A stretch of 64,000 bases of DNA, taken from assembly GCF_027257975.1 (NCBI RefSeq), contig NZ_JANZKX010000003.1, positions 434,001 through 498,000 of the forward strand, read 5' to 3'. The notes beneath the pieces were generated by a model. That model had not been told where the DNA came from. It made no database searches and saw only the letters and a program-made list of their open reading frames with translations. Position numbers and translations under genes: made by a program. Position 1 is the stretch's first letter; each line of letters opens with the position of its first letter. This DNA comes from Pelomonas sp. BJYL3. Lineage in GTDB: Bacteria; Pseudomonadota; Gammaproteobacteria; Burkholderiales; Burkholderiaceae_C. Shown in pieces: positions 21,795 to 31,131 of the stretch.

Positions 21795-22596
21795 AAATGG
21801 GGTCAGACTCTTTTATACCGATTCCAGAGTGCAAGCTCCAAATTAATTGGGGACAGTCTTATTGGCCTGACGCGGCGGGCGGCCGCGCGGCCGGGGCGCC
21901 AGCGGCCGGTCGGTCTGCTTGGCCAGCTGGGCGCGATAGGCGGGAGAACCGAGGGGCCAGCCGCGCAGGGCTGCCGCCAACAGGGCCTCCATCTCCTCGG
22001 GGCTGCTGCCCTCTTCCAGGTAGCGCCGGTAGTTGGCATCGCGCTCAAAAGGCGTGTTGCCCATGGCCCAGAAGCCGGCGTGGTCGTGTACCAGCGGATC
22101 ACGCACGGCGCCCAGATGGTGGGCCGCGCTGGACCAGGCATAGGCCTCCGGACGCTCGACCAGGCCGCTGCGCTGCGGGTTGAGCTCGATGTAGCGCATG
22201 CACGACAGCAGCCAGCTCGGCTCTAGCGGTGCCGCGCGGAAGCGCCCTTCCCACAGTCCGCCGCTGCGCTGATGCCTCCGGTTGAAGCGGGCCACGTATC
22301 GCCGCCCCAGCGACTGCATCATCCGGCTGAGACTCTCCGGCGCGGGGGGCGTAGCCAGCAGGTGCAGGTGGTTGTCCATCAGCACGTAGGCGTGGATGGC
22401 CACTTTGTGCAGGGCCGCACATTCGCGCAGTGCATCGACGAAGGCACGGCGGTCCTCATCATCCCGGACGATGGGCTGCTGGTCGTGGCCACGCTGGATC
22501 AGGTGATGGACCTCGCCGGGAATGGCAAGGCGGGACAGTCGGGCCATGGCGGCGCTCCTTGCAGCCGGGGGCTGCGTCAATCTGTCCCCAATTATT
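21795..22596. mobile_element. RAYT transposase unit with flanking inverted repeats
   Basis: The transposase gene is bracketed by TAATTGGGGACAG at 21844-21856 and its complement CTGTCCCCAATTA at 22582-22594, 13 identical bases. A further GGGGTCAGACTC tract lies just outside on the left (21799-21810). This is the arrangement expected for a REP-associated tyrosine transposase and its cognate repeat. It separates gltB from dgt. Confidence 0.75.
21843..22547 (-). CDS. REP-associated tyrosine transposase (Y1/HUH family)
   Basis: A 234-residue single-strand transposase-like protein. The HUH pair is His60/His62 in DNHLHLL, the likely nucleophile is Tyr84 in GRRYVARFNRR, and LWEGRFR lies close by; all three are RAYT signatures. 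The ATG at 22547 has AAGGAG upstream and is preferred to a TTG at 22580. The 3' end runs into the left inverted repeat. The gene appears intact. RAYTs usually mobilise short palindromic repeats rather than themselves and are often long-term residents. Confidence 0.88.
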   Translation of the reverse strand: MARLSRLAIPGEVHHLIQRGHDQQPIVRDDEDRRAFVDALRECAALHKVAIHAYVLMDNHLHLLATPPAPESLSRMMQSLGRRYVARFNRRHQRSGGLWEGRFRAAPLEPSWLLSCMRYIELNPQRSGLVERPEAYAWSSAAHHLGAVRDPLVHDHAGFWAMGNTPFERDANYRRYLEEGSSPEEMEALLAAALRGWPLGSPAYRAQLAKQTDRPLAPRPRGRPPRQANKTVPN

Positions 22597-22621
22597 CCCC
22601 AGGCAAACGCCGAAAGGCAGC

Positions 22622-23752
22622 TCAGGCAAAAAGACGCTGCCCCGTCAACCTTTCATGCTCTTTCAGTGCGAAGCGGTCGGTCATGCCGGCGATGTAGTCG
22701 GCACAGGCGCGCGGGTGGTCCCTCTGCTCTGCGAAGTCCGGCGGCAGGTGCTGGCGGTCCTGCAGATAGGCGGCGAACAGGTCCCGGAGGACTGTTTCCG
22801 CCCGCTGGCGGGTGTCGCGGACCTGGGCATGCCGGTACAGATTGGCGAAGAGGAAGCGCTTGAGCTCGGTGCTGGCCTGGCGCATGGCCGGCGTGAAGCG
22901 GATCAGGGGTGGCGCCCGCCGGACGGCGTCGACGTCGCCCGGTCTGTGCTCGTCCAGGGCGGCTTCGCTGGCCTCGATGATGTCGTAGACCTGCTGGGAC
23001 AGCATGCGGCGGATGGTCTCGAACAGCAGGCGCTTGCCCTTGAGGGCGGGGTAGGCAGCCAGCGTCTCACGCAGGTAGTGCTGCACCAGGGGCACCGATT
23101 CCAGTTGCTCCAGTGTCAGTAGCCCGGAACGCACACCGTCATCGATATCGTGGGCGTTGTAGGCCACCTCGTCCGCCAGGTTGCAGAGCTGGGCCTCAAG
23201 GCTGGGCTGGCCGCCGCTGAGGAAGCGCTGGGCGATGCCGCCGGGTTCGCGCGCCTCGATCTGCTCCGCATTGCGCCGCGCGCAGTGCTTGAGGATGCCC
23301 TCCCGGCTCTCGAACGTGAGGTTGAGCCCGTCGAAGGCCGGGTAGCGTTGCTCCAGATGGTCCACGACGCGCAGGCTCTGCAGGTTGTGCTCGAAGCCGC
23401 CATGGGCCTTCATGCAATCGTCGAGGACATCCTGGCCGGCATGGCCGAAGGGGGTGTGGCCCAGGTCGTGGGCCAGCGCCACGGTTTCGATCAGGTCCTC
23501 GTCCAGGCCCAGGCTGCGGCCAATGGAGCGCCCCAGCTGGGCCACCTCCAGCGAGTGTGTCAGCCGTGTGCGGAACAGGTCGCCTTCATGGTTGAGGAAG
23601 ACCTGGGTCTTGTAGACCAGGCGGCGAAAGGCGGAGCTGTGGACGATGCGGTCGCGGTCGCGCTGGAACTCGCTGCGCGTGGGCGCAGCCGGCTCCGGGA
23701 AGCGGCGACCGCGGGAGGCGTTGGCATGGCAGGCGTAGGGCTTCAGGGTCAT
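22622..23752 (-). CDS. dgt: Deoxyguanosinetriphosphate triphosphohydrolase-like protein
   Basis: An HD-domain dNTPase (376 residues) that splits dGTP-type nucleotides to nucleoside and triphosphate. The metal-binding histidine and aspartate are in FRTRLTHSLEVAQ and AHDLGHTPFGHAG, with the third motif in EVAYNAHDIDDGV. The start is the ATG at 23752; a TTG two codons earlier is in frame. It follows aroB by about 20 bases in the aroK-aroB-dgt order common in Betaproteobacteria. The exact nucleotide substrate cannot be read from sequence. Confidence 0.92.
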   Translation of the reverse strand: MTLKPYACHANASRGRRFPEPAAPTRSEFQRDRDRIVHSSAFRRLVYKTQVFLNHEGDLFRTRLTHSLEVAQLGRSIGRSLGLDEDLIETVALAHDLGHTPFGHAGQDVLDDCMKAHGGFEHNLQSLRVVDHLEQRYPAFDGLNLTFESREGILKHCARRNAEQIEAREPGGIAQRFLSGGQPSLEAQLCNLADEVAYNAHDIDDGVRSGLLTLEQLESVPLVQHYLRETLAAYPALKGKRLLFETIRRMLSQQVYDIIEASEAALDEHRPGDVDAVRRAPPLIRFTPAMRQASTELKRFLFANLYRHAQVRDTRQRAETVLRDLFAAYLQDRQHLPPDFAEQRDHPRACADYIAGMTDRFALKEHERLTGQRLFA

Positions 23753-23772
23753 GCGCAACGGTCTTTCAAGGC

Positions 23773-24906
23773 TCAGGCGCTGTGCTGCCGGATGACGTCG
23801 GTCACCAGGGCATCCGGGGCGCTGCGCATCACCGCCTGCCCCAGGCGTTCGATCAGCACGAAGCGGATCTCGCCGTCTTCGGCTTTCTTGTCGACCCGCA
23901 TCAGGTTCAAGAAGCGCTCGACACCGATCGAGGCCGGCGCCTTCACCGGCAGGCCGGCCCGGCCGATGAGGGCCGTCATGCGGGCCAGGAACTCGGGCGG
24001 CATGAGTCCCAGCCGAACGGACAGATCACTGGCCATGACCATGCCGCAGCCCACGGCCTCGCCATGCAGCCATTCACCGTAGCCCAGGCCGGTCTCGATG
24101 GCATGGCCAAAGGTGTGGCCGAAGTTGAGGATGGCCCGCAGGCCTGACTCGCGCTCGTCCTGGCCCACGACCCAGGCCTTGATCTCGCAACTGCGCTGCA
24201 CCGCGTAGGCCAGGGCCGAGGGATCACGCGCACGGAGCGCATCCATGTTGGCTTCCAGCCAGGCCAGGAAATTGGCATCGGCGATGGGCCCGTACTTGAT
24301 CACCTCGGCCAGGCCGGCAGACAGCTCCCGATCCGGCAGGGTACGGAGCGTGTCGAGGTCAGCGATGACGCGCTGCGGCTGGTAGAAGGCGCCCAGCATG
24401 TTCTTGCCCAGGGCATGGTTGATGGCGGTCTTGCCTCCCACGGAGGAATCGACCTGGGCCAGCAGGGTGGTGGGAATCTGGACGAAGGGCACGCCACGCA
24501 TGTAGATGGCCGCCGCAAAGCCGGTCATGTCACCGATCACGCCGCCGCCCAGGGCGAAGAGCACCGTCTTGCGATCGGCTGCGGCCTGCAGCAGGGTGGA
24601 CGCGATGCGCTCGATGGCGTCCCAGCCCTTGTACTGCTCACCGTCGGGCAGCACGACAGACAGGACCTGCGCGTAGTGATCGCGCAGGCGGGCGGCCACG
24701 GTCTCGAGATACAGGGGTGCAACAGTCTCGTTGCTGACGATCACGGCGCATCGAGCCTTGGGAAGGCCCTCCCAGCTGCTGGCAGTGGTCAGCAGGCTGC
24801 GGCCGATGTGGATGTCATAGCTGCGGTCATCCAGAGCAATGGGGACCCGGAGATGGCCGGCAGCAGCGAGCCCGGCAGCGCCCGGGCTGGAGGGAGTGGC
24901 GTTCAT
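23773..24906 (-). CDS. aroB: 3-dehydroquinate synthase
   Basis: AroB (377 residues) converts DAHP to 3-dehydroquinate, second step of the shikimate pathway, using NAD and zinc. Motifs seen are [15 protein letters not shown] and [18 protein letters not shown] (NAD and substrate site), GAFYQPQRV, and [11 protein letters not shown] with zinc-binding histidines. The ATG at 24906 (MNATPSSPG) fits the family; the frame is open to 24981, overlapping the aroK 3' end. It is 52 bases after aroK. Confidence 0.96.
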   Translation of the reverse strand: MNATPSSPGAAGLAAAGHLRVPIALDDRSYDIHIGRSLLTTASSWEGLPKARCAVIVSNETVAPLYLETVAARLRDHYAQVLSVVLPDGEQYKGWDAIERIASTLLQAAADRKTVLFALGGGVIGDMTGFAAAIYMRGVPFVQIPTTLLAQVDSSVGGKTAINHALGKNMLGAFYQPQRVIADLDTLRTLPDRELSAGLAEVIKYGPIADANFLAWLEANMDALRARDPSALAYAVQRSCEIKAWVVGQDERESGLRAILNFGHTFGHAIETGLGYGEWLHGEAVGCGMVMASDLSVRLGLMPPEFLARMTALIGRAGLPVKAPASIGVERFLNLMRVDKKAEDGEIRFVLIERLGQAVMRSAPDALVTDVIRQHSA

Positions 24907-24958
24907 ATCGGCCGAGTGTACGGCCCGCAGAACAGACACGCCTTCGACTGTGCCGATC

Positions 24959-25534
24959 TCAGGCTTGCTCTTCGTCCCCACGCCCGGCGCCTACAGTGGC
25001 GGCAACGCGCTCTGCAGAGATCAGGCCCGCCAACTCCAGCTGCATCAGCACCATATTGACCAGGGTCGCCACGGACGGGCGGCCTACCTCGATGGTGTAG
25101 TGGGCAGTCGTTCGGTAGAGGGGATCGCGCTGCGCATAGAGCTCGCGCAGTTTCTGGAGGGGGTCCTTCACCTGCAGCAGGGGGCGCTGGGTGTCGTGCC
25201 GCAAACGCCGGAACAGCTCTTCGGGCGTCGAGCGCAGGTACAGCACGGTGGAATGCTGGCGCAGCGCCAGGCGGTTGGCCTCGCGCAGCACGGCGCCGCC
25301 GCCGGTCGCCAGGACCATGTCGCCCGGGCGCTGCAGCAGGTCGGCGATCACCGCCTGCTCGATGTCACGGAACCGGGCCTCGCCCTCGCGATCGAAGAAG
25401 CTGCGGATGCTTTCGCCCAGCTGCTTCTCGATCTCGGTGTCGGAGTCGACAAAGCGCATCCCGGCCTGCCGGGAAAGACTACGCCCGACGGTGGACTTGC
25501 CACCGCCGGGCATGCCGACGAGGGAAACGATCAA
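24959..25534 (-). CDS. aroK: Shikimate kinase
   Basis: Shikimate kinase (191 residues) phosphorylates shikimate with ATP. The P-loop [12 protein letters not shown] is at residues 7-18, DSDTEIE follows as the Walker B-like shikimate-binding aspartate, and [11 protein letters not shown] is the substrate loop. Only a TTG (25534) gives a complete N-terminus before the P-loop. It overlaps the stop of the upstream lipoprotein gene as TTGA, with no Shine-Dalgarno match, so translation probably depends on coupling. Confidence 0.93.
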   Translation of the reverse strand: MIVSLVGMPGGGKSTVGRSLSRQAGMRFVDSDTEIEKQLGESIRSFFDREGEARFRDIEQAVIADLLQRPGDMVLATGGGAVLREANRLALRQHSTVLYLRSTPEELFRRLRHDTQRPLLQVKDPLQKLRELYAQRDPLYRTTAHYTIEVGRPSVATLVNMVLMQLELAGLISAERVAATVGAGRGDEEQA

Positions 25535-27699
25535 GGGGTGCAGCTGACGTAGCCGTCCGGCTTGGCAACCGTCGTCACGTAGATGCCATGGGCACTGACA
25601 ACCCCCAGGGGCGACTGAACCTTGACCGTGATGACACCCGAATTCACGTTGTCGAACTTGTAGTTCACCACAACGACGCTGGGTGCCGTCGTGCTGGGAA
25701 TCGGCGAACCCGCGGCGATGGAAACCGACATGCCGTCCGTTGCCGAAGCCGAGACGACCGATCCCGCCGCCACCGGATTGAACGCGACCTCGTTCGAATC
25801 CGAGACGTAGAAGGAGATGGTGGACTGACCAGGCATCGAATACAGCTGCGTGCCCGACACTGGATACAGGACAGCGTTCATCGGCTGGCCATTGGTATCG
25901 TAGTCATACAGACGAGTGGCCGCCGTCGGGCAGGCGGTAAGCGAAGATGCCACTGCGTTGGGATGGTTCTTGGTGCCCCACATCGGATTCGCTGTGGAAC
26001 GCGACCAGACCGTCTGGACCGCCTGGCGCACATAGGCACGACCCCAAGCCTGGTCGCAAGAACCGGGGCGCGACGGATAGATTTCAAGCTGGCGTCCGGT
26101 CGCCGGATCCTTGATCATCTTCAGAACGCTGTCGTTGCCTTCCTTGCATTCCTTGTTGCCACCCAGGGACAGCGACAGGAACTGATCCTTCTCGGCATCG
26201 AATTTTCCGTTGTAGAGGCGGTCCAGGAAGATGTCGCCCAGGTCCTGGAAGTCTTCATCCTGGGTAGCACCGTTCTCGCCGGCCTTGTCGTAGATGTTGT
26301 TGCCGTTGCGGTCGATGAAGGACTCCTCGCCCAGGGCGTAGGCCACCATCGTCACACGGCCATCCAGCGGACGCTGACCGTTCGAGGCTGTCGCAGCAGT
26401 CGCCTTGGCGATGCCGCCGGTCAGGGAGGTGAACTTCAGGGCCTCGATCTGACCGGACTCGGTCACGAAGTTGATCGCCGTACCATCCGGAACCGGGTTG
26501 CCCAGGCGGTCCGAAGCGATGACGGTGTAATTGTTGGGCGTGCCGTCAAAGTCGTAGGCTTCAATATTGAAGGCCACCGGGGCCACGGAGAAGCGCAGCT
26601 GAGAAGGCAGGCCCACGGCGATCGACAAGCTGCTGGACACCGTCGCGATGGCGCTGTCCTTCAGCGTGGCCTTGACGCGAACCGGGGTCGGCACCGTGCC
26701 CGAATTGATGCGGACGGTGACTTCACCCTTGGAATCGGTCTTCTTGGTCACGGGGGCGCTGCCGCCCTCGATCAGCAGGCCGCCGGCCAGCGTGGTCGGC
26801 TCCAGCACCACCAGTTGCTCGGGCACGCCCTGGCCGCTGGCATCCTTGACCTGGAACTTGACGTCGGAGTTCTCGACATAGCCGGAACCGCGGAGGTAGA
26901 TGCTCTGCGGCGACGAGGAAATGAAGGAGATGCTGGCGACAGCCGGCGAGCTCAGGCTGAACTTGAGCGAGGCCAGTTGCGTCGTGCCGACCACCGCGAT
27001 CTGCAGGTTGTCTTCCTTCTGGTAGGCGCCGCAGCCATTGTCACGGTAGGTGAAGCTGGCGGAGCCGGTCGTGGTGGTCACGTCCGCCGGCACCAGCGTC
27101 GCACGGCCGCTGGTCACGCACTGCGAGGCGATGGTGACCTTCACAGGCGTCGCGGAACTCGTGCCTGCCAGGGTGACGTTGATGGAGGTCTGGGCGTAGG
27201 CACCCAGGGCCGTGATGTCCGACGTCACCGAAGCAATGGTGACCGTCGTGGCGGTCAGCTTGAAGCCGGCCGACGCGCTGTAGGTCGCGTTGTTGTAGGT
27301 CACCGAGGCCGTCACCGTGTCGGCGCCGGTGCTGGTGCTGTCCTTGGGAGACAGGGTGACCGAGGCCACGCCGCTGGCATCCGTCAGGGCCGTCGCGGCG
27401 CTGAACACGCCGAGGCCGCCCGTGGTGGTGAAGGTGACGACCTGACCGCTGATCGCACCGCCGGTTGCATCCTTGAACACGGCGGTCACCGTGGCCGGCG
27501 AGGCCAGCGCAACGGTATCAGACGACAGGCTCAGGCTGACCTTGGGCGCAGGCGTTGTCGTACCGCCAGTGCCACCACCGCCAAGCACGGGCGATCCCGC
27601 GCTGCCTCCCCCGCCACAAGCCACCAGGCTCGTCACCATGGCCAGACCCATCAGGCCTTGCAACCACCGCGAGCCAAGTCCTCGGAACAACTTCAACAT
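25531..27699 (-). CDS. Ig-like (Big-type) repeat lipoprotein between pilQ and aroK
   Basis: A 722-residue predicted lipoprotein. The signal peptide ends in lipobox LVAC followed by GGGGSAG, then a Gly/Thr-rich linker. Bacterial Ig-like domains follow: about residues 50-145 (SLSSDTVALASPATVTAVF through TDASGVASVTLS) and more of the type near 250-370. About residues 470-590 are unlike Ig folds and contain Asp/Asn-rich loops (DRNGNNIYD) that look Ca-binding. The ATG at 27699 follows AGGAGAG. It sits inside the pilMNOPQ-aroK-aroB string, 46 bases after pilQ. A role in pilus or surface function is a guess from position. Confidence 0.8.
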   Translation of the reverse strand: MLKLFRGLGSRWLQGLMGLAMVTSLVACGGGGSAGSPVLGGGGTGGTTTPAPKVSLSLSSDTVALASPATVTAVFKDATGGAISGQVVTFTTTGGLGVFSAATALTDASGVASVTLSPKDSTSTGADTVTASVTYNNATYSASAGFKLTATTVTIASVTSDITALGAYAQTSINVTLAGTSSATPVKVTIASQCVTSGRATLVPADVTTTTGSASFTYRDNGCGAYQKEDNLQIAVVGTTQLASLKFSLSSPAVASISFISSSPQSIYLRGSGYVENSDVKFQVKDASGQGVPEQLVVLEPTTLAGGLLIEGGSAPVTKKTDSKGEVTVRINSGTVPTPVRVKATLKDSAIATVSSSLSIAVGLPSQLRFSVAPVAFNIEAYDFDGTPNNYTVIASDRLGNPVPDGTAINFVTESGQIEALKFTSLTGGIAKATAATASNGQRPLDGRVTMVAYALGEESFIDRNGNNIYDKAGENGATQDEDFQDLGDIFLDRLYNGKFDAEKDQFLSLSLGGNKECKEGNDSVLKMIKDPATGRQLEIYPSRPGSCDQAWGRAYVRQAVQTVWSRSTANPMWGTKNHPNAVASSLTACPTAATRLYDYDTNGQPMNAVLYPVSGTQLYSMPGQSTISFYVSDSNEVAFNPVAAGSVVSASATDGMSVSIAAGSPIPSTTAPSVVVVNYKFDNVNSGVITVKVQSPLGVVSAHGIYVTTVAKPDGYVSCTP

Positions 27700-27745
27700 T
27701 TCACTCTCCTAGGGTGCCACGCGCTGTGCGAGGCACCAGTAGCAC

Positions 27746-29905
27746 TTATTTTCCGCTCACCCGATCCGTCACCACCTTGGGGGTGATGAAGATCAGCAAT
27801 TCAGTCTTGCTCGAGGTCTTGGCCCTGTTCTTGAACAGATTGCCAACCACCGGCACGTCGCCCAGGAACGGCACCTTCTTCACGTCCTCGTGCTCTTCCT
27901 GGGTGAAGATGCCACCCAGCACGACAGTGCCGCCATTCTCAACCAGCACCTGAGTCTTCACATGCTTGTTGTTGATGGCATAGCCCTGGGGCGTGAGAAC
28001 GCCACGACTGTCCTTGTTGACGTCTACGTCCAGGATGACGTTGCCCTCGGGCGTGATCTGCGGCACCACTTCAAGCTTCAGCACAGCCTTCTTGAAGGTC
28101 ACGGCCGTCGCGCCTGCCGAGGTCGCCTGCTGATAAGGAATTTCCTCACCCTGCTCGATCAATGCCTTGGCCTGGTCTGCCGTCACCACACGGGGGCTGG
28201 ACACGATCTTGCCGCGGCCATCTGCCTCCAGGGCCGACAACTCCAGGTTCAGGAAACGGTTGGCGGTGGCGTTGAACAGCGTCAGCGCGAAGGTCTGGGG
28301 TGCCCCGCCCAGCACGCTCGGTGCCGGCAGGCTGATCAGCTGCGTGTCGTTGTAGGTACGCGTGGCACCAGGCTGCAGGGTCTGACCGCCAACGGCGCCG
28401 TAGTTGCCGCCGATGGCCACATAGTTGTTGCCACCCATGTTGTAGCCGGGAATGCCACCTTGCGACGCCCGCACGTCGTTGACACCCAGCTTCACACCCA
28501 GCGAGCGGCCAAAGCTGTCATCCGCTTCCACGATGCGTGCCTCGATCAGCACCTGGCGGACCGGGATGTCGATCTTGGCAATCAAGGCTTGAACTTCCTC
28601 CAGCTTGCTGGAGGTGTCATTGACGAACAGCTGGTTGGTCCGGGACTCGGAGATCACGCTGCCGCGCGGCGACAGGATGCGGGAGTTGGCGCCCCCACCG
28701 CTGCTCGTACCCGTCAGGCCCTTCAAGATGTCCTCAGCCTTGACGTAGTTCAGCTGGAAGGACTGCGTGCGCAGGGGCTCCAGCTGAGCCAGCTGTGCCT
28801 TGGCTTCGAGATCGGCCTTTTCCTTGTTGGCCAGCTCTTCCTTGGGTGCAATCCACAGCACGTTGCCGGACTTGCGCAAGCCCAGGCCACGGGCCTGCAG
28901 GATGATGTCCAGGGCCTGATCCCAGGGCACATCCTTCAGGCGCAGGGTCACGTTGCCGGTCACGGTGTCACTGGTCACCACGTTGAAGTTGGTGAAGTCG
29001 GCAATGACCTGCAGCAGCGCGCGCACTTCGATGCTCTGGAAGTTCAGCGACAGCTTGTCGCCCGCGAAGCCGGGGCCTTGCACCAGCTTGTTGGGATCGA
29101 CCTTCTGGGGGCGCACCTCCAGAACGAACTGGTTGTCACTCTGATAAGCGCTGTGCTCCCAGACACCCTTGGGCTCCACGACCACGCGGACCTTGTCACC
29201 CACCTGGCTGGCACTCACGTACTGCACGGGACTGCCGAAGTCGGCCACGTCAAGGCGACGGCGAAGCTCGGGCGGCAGGCTGGTCTTGGGGAACTCCAGC
29301 ACCAGGCTTTGACCCTGCTGCTGGATGTCCACCCCCACCTGGTTGCTCGGCAGGCTGATGACCACGCGACCCGCGCCATCCGTACCGCGGCGGAAGTCAA
29401 TATCGCGCAGGGTTTGGCTGGCGGCATTGAGGCTGGGAGCGAAATGCACGGGTTCGGCCGGCTTCGATGGCGAAGCCACCGCCGCAGTCTGCGTGCCCCC
29501 GTTCTCAAGGATCACCAGCAGTGCCTTGTTGTCGAGTTGCGCACGGTAGCTGGAAGCCTGCCGCAGGTTCAGCACCACACGTGTGCGCTCCCCTGCCTGG
29601 GCGACGCTGGCGGAACGCAGATTGCCTGCGTTGATTTCCACCGTGTTGCGCCCCATGCCGTTGGCAATGCCCGGCAGATCCAGCGCAATGCGGGGAGGCG
29701 CCTGCACCACGAAACCTGCGGGGATCTCTTTCAAGCTCTCATTGAGCTCGATTCGAACGACTTCCACGCCCGATTGCTGCATAGTGCTGATGGACTTGAT
29801 GGCGTTTTGCGCCCAAGCCTGAAGCGGCAGCAAGGCCACCGCCACTACGCCAACCGCCCACCGACGCCATTGAGTCATACCGCTCATCTCCGACAAATTC
29901 TTCAT
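27746..29905 (-). CDS. pilQ: PilQ, type IV pilus secretin
   Basis: Outer-membrane secretin (719 residues) through which the type IV pilus exits. It has a signal peptide (WAVGVVAVALLPLQAWAQ), two AMIN domains (about residues 30-250), a secretin N0/N1 region (about 290-460) and the C-terminal secretin domain with VTADQAKALIEQGEEIPYQ and GGTVVLGGIFTQEE. The ATG at 29905 overlaps the pilP TGA as ATGA; the frame is open to 29950 inside pilP. It is last of pilMNOPQ. Confidence 0.96.
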   Translation of the reverse strand: MKNLSEMSGMTQWRRWAVGVVAVALLPLQAWAQNAIKSISTMQQSGVEVVRIELNESLKEIPAGFVVQAPPRIALDLPGIANGMGRNTVEINAGNLRSASVAQAGERTRVVLNLRQASSYRAQLDNKALLVILENGGTQTAAVASPSKPAEPVHFAPSLNAASQTLRDIDFRRGTDGAGRVVISLPSNQVGVDIQQQGQSLVLEFPKTSLPPELRRRLDVADFGSPVQYVSASQVGDKVRVVVEPKGVWEHSAYQSDNQFVLEVRPQKVDPNKLVQGPGFAGDKLSLNFQSIEVRALLQVIADFTNFNVVTSDTVTGNVTLRLKDVPWDQALDIILQARGLGLRKSGNVLWIAPKEELANKEKADLEAKAQLAQLEPLRTQSFQLNYVKAEDILKGLTGTSSGGGANSRILSPRGSVISESRTNQLFVNDTSSKLEEVQALIAKIDIPVRQVLIEARIVEADDSFGRSLGVKLGVNDVRASQGGIPGYNMGGNNYVAIGGNYGAVGGQTLQPGATRTYNDTQLISLPAPSVLGGAPQTFALTLFNATANRFLNLELSALEADGRGKIVSSPRVVTADQAKALIEQGEEIPYQQATSAGATAVTFKKAVLKLEVVPQITPEGNVILDVDVNKDSRGVLTPQGYAINNKHVKTQVLVENGGTVVLGGIFTQEEHEDVKKVPFLGDVPVVGNLFKNRAKTSSKTELLIFITPKVVTDRVSGK

Positions 29906-30432
29906 CGTCCCTTCTCCTGCAACTGGAGGGTGCTTGTGCGTTCTATCCATTCGCCCGCAGCGTCCTGGACGACTTCCCGCAGGGTGATCTCGGTTTCGGA
30001 AATCTGGGTAATCCGCCCGAAGTTGAGACCGAGATGGTCACCTTGCTTGACTTGGTACAAGAGCGCGTCCACTTTCAGCAGCGCAAATGGACGCCCCTGA
30101 CGCACCAGACTGCCCACCATGACCATCGAATCAAGGGGGAAGGATTCCAGCGGCTCCTTGCGCCGGTTCATTTCCGCCGTGAGCAGGGAATTCGGCTGCG
30201 CCGCTTCCTGCTTGACTGCGACTCGCAGCTTCTGGGTGCTGAACGGGTCCACGCTCAACGCCGCATCGTAGGGCTCAGGCGAAAACTTCTTCGGCGCCGC
30301 CAGCGGCTGCACGGTGGCACGTGTCTCGCGCCGCTGCTGGGCAGTCCAGTCCTGCAATTCGGACAGGTCGTTGCCGCAGCCACTGAGGCTCAGTGCCGTC
30401 AGGCTCAAGGTGATGACTGTCAGGCGCTTCAT
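29902..30432 (-). CDS. pilP: PilP, type IV pilus assembly lipoprotein
   Basis: PilP (176 residues) is an inner-membrane lipoprotein that links the PilNO platform to the PilQ secretin. The signal peptide ends in lipobox LSGC (Cys19). The C-terminal beta domain includes VDPFSTQKL and LLKVDALLYQVKQGDHLGLNFGRI. The start overlaps the pilO stop (ATGA) and the stop overlaps the pilQ start. Confidence 0.95.
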   Translation of the reverse strand: MKRLTVITLSLTALSLSGCGNDLSELQDWTAQQRRETRATVQPLAAPKKFSPEPYDAALSVDPFSTQKLRVAVKQEAAQPNSLLTAEMNRRKEPLESFPLDSMVMVGSLVRQGRPFALLKVDALLYQVKQGDHLGLNFGRITQISETEITLREVVQDAAGEWIERTSTLQLQEKGR

Positions 30433-31127
30433 TTCTTGGCTCCCGAACCGGCGCCCGCCTTGCCCTTGCGTTGCTCGGCGACTTCGCCCGCGTCCAGATA
30501 TCGGTAGGTCCGCGCCATGGCTTCCATGGTGAGGGCGCCAGAGACGCCGGAATCCCGCGCTTGAATGGCGGTAAGGTTGACGTTGCTGAGCGTCACGATG
30601 CGCGACAGGTTGGCAATGTCAGCAGCGAAGGAGCCAATGTCGTGATATCGGCCCGACACCTTGAGCGAGATGGGCTTCTCCGCATAGAAGTCCCGCACCA
30701 CTTCCGCACCAGGGCGGAAGAGCTCGAACTGCAGGCCACGGCCCACGCCGGCGTTGTTGATGTCCGACAGCAGAGCATCCATGTCAGCCTTGCCCGGCAG
30801 CTGCTTCTCCAGCTGATTCACGTATTCCTCGACCTGGCTCTTCTGCTTGCGCAGTTCGGGCAGGTTCACAGCCTGGATCAGCTTGTTCCGGAAGTCCTGG
30901 CGCAGGCCCGGTTCCTTGGCCGCTTCGGCGTCCAGGGCCGTCTGGGCGTCAGCCAGCACCAGGAACCAGCCGGCCGTCACGGCCAGCGCGGCCGCAACCA
31001 GGAAAGCCATCAGGCGCGGCGCCAAGGGCCACTGGCCTGGCTCCTGCGGGTTGAGTCCCCTGAACTGATCCTGGACCTCTTGGAACCAGACGTTCAGATC
31101 GAATTTGGCGGATGAGTTCTTGGCCAT
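30429..31127 (-). CDS. pilO: PilO, type IV pilus platform protein
   Basis: A bitopic inner-membrane protein (232 residues) that pairs with PilN. One transmembrane helix (LMAFLVAAALAVTAGWFLVL, about residues 36-57) precedes a coiled-coil segment (ELRKQKSQVEEYVNQLEKQL) and a ferredoxin-like periplasmic domain with FAADIANLSRIVTLSNVNL. The ATG at 31127 comes four bases after pilN; the longer open frame to 31196 lies inside pilN. Confidence 0.95.
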   Translation of the reverse strand: MAKNSSAKFDLNVWFQEVQDQFRGLNPQEPGQWPLAPRLMAFLVAAALAVTAGWFLVLADAQTALDAEAAKEPGLRQDFRNKLIQAVNLPELRKQKSQVEEYVNQLEKQLPGKADMDALLSDINNAGVGRGLQFELFRPGAEVVRDFYAEKPISLKVSGRYHDIGSFAADIANLSRIVTLSNVNLTAIQARDSGVSGALTMEAMARTYRYLDAGEVAEQRKGKAGAGSGAKK

Positions 31128-31131
31128 GTCG

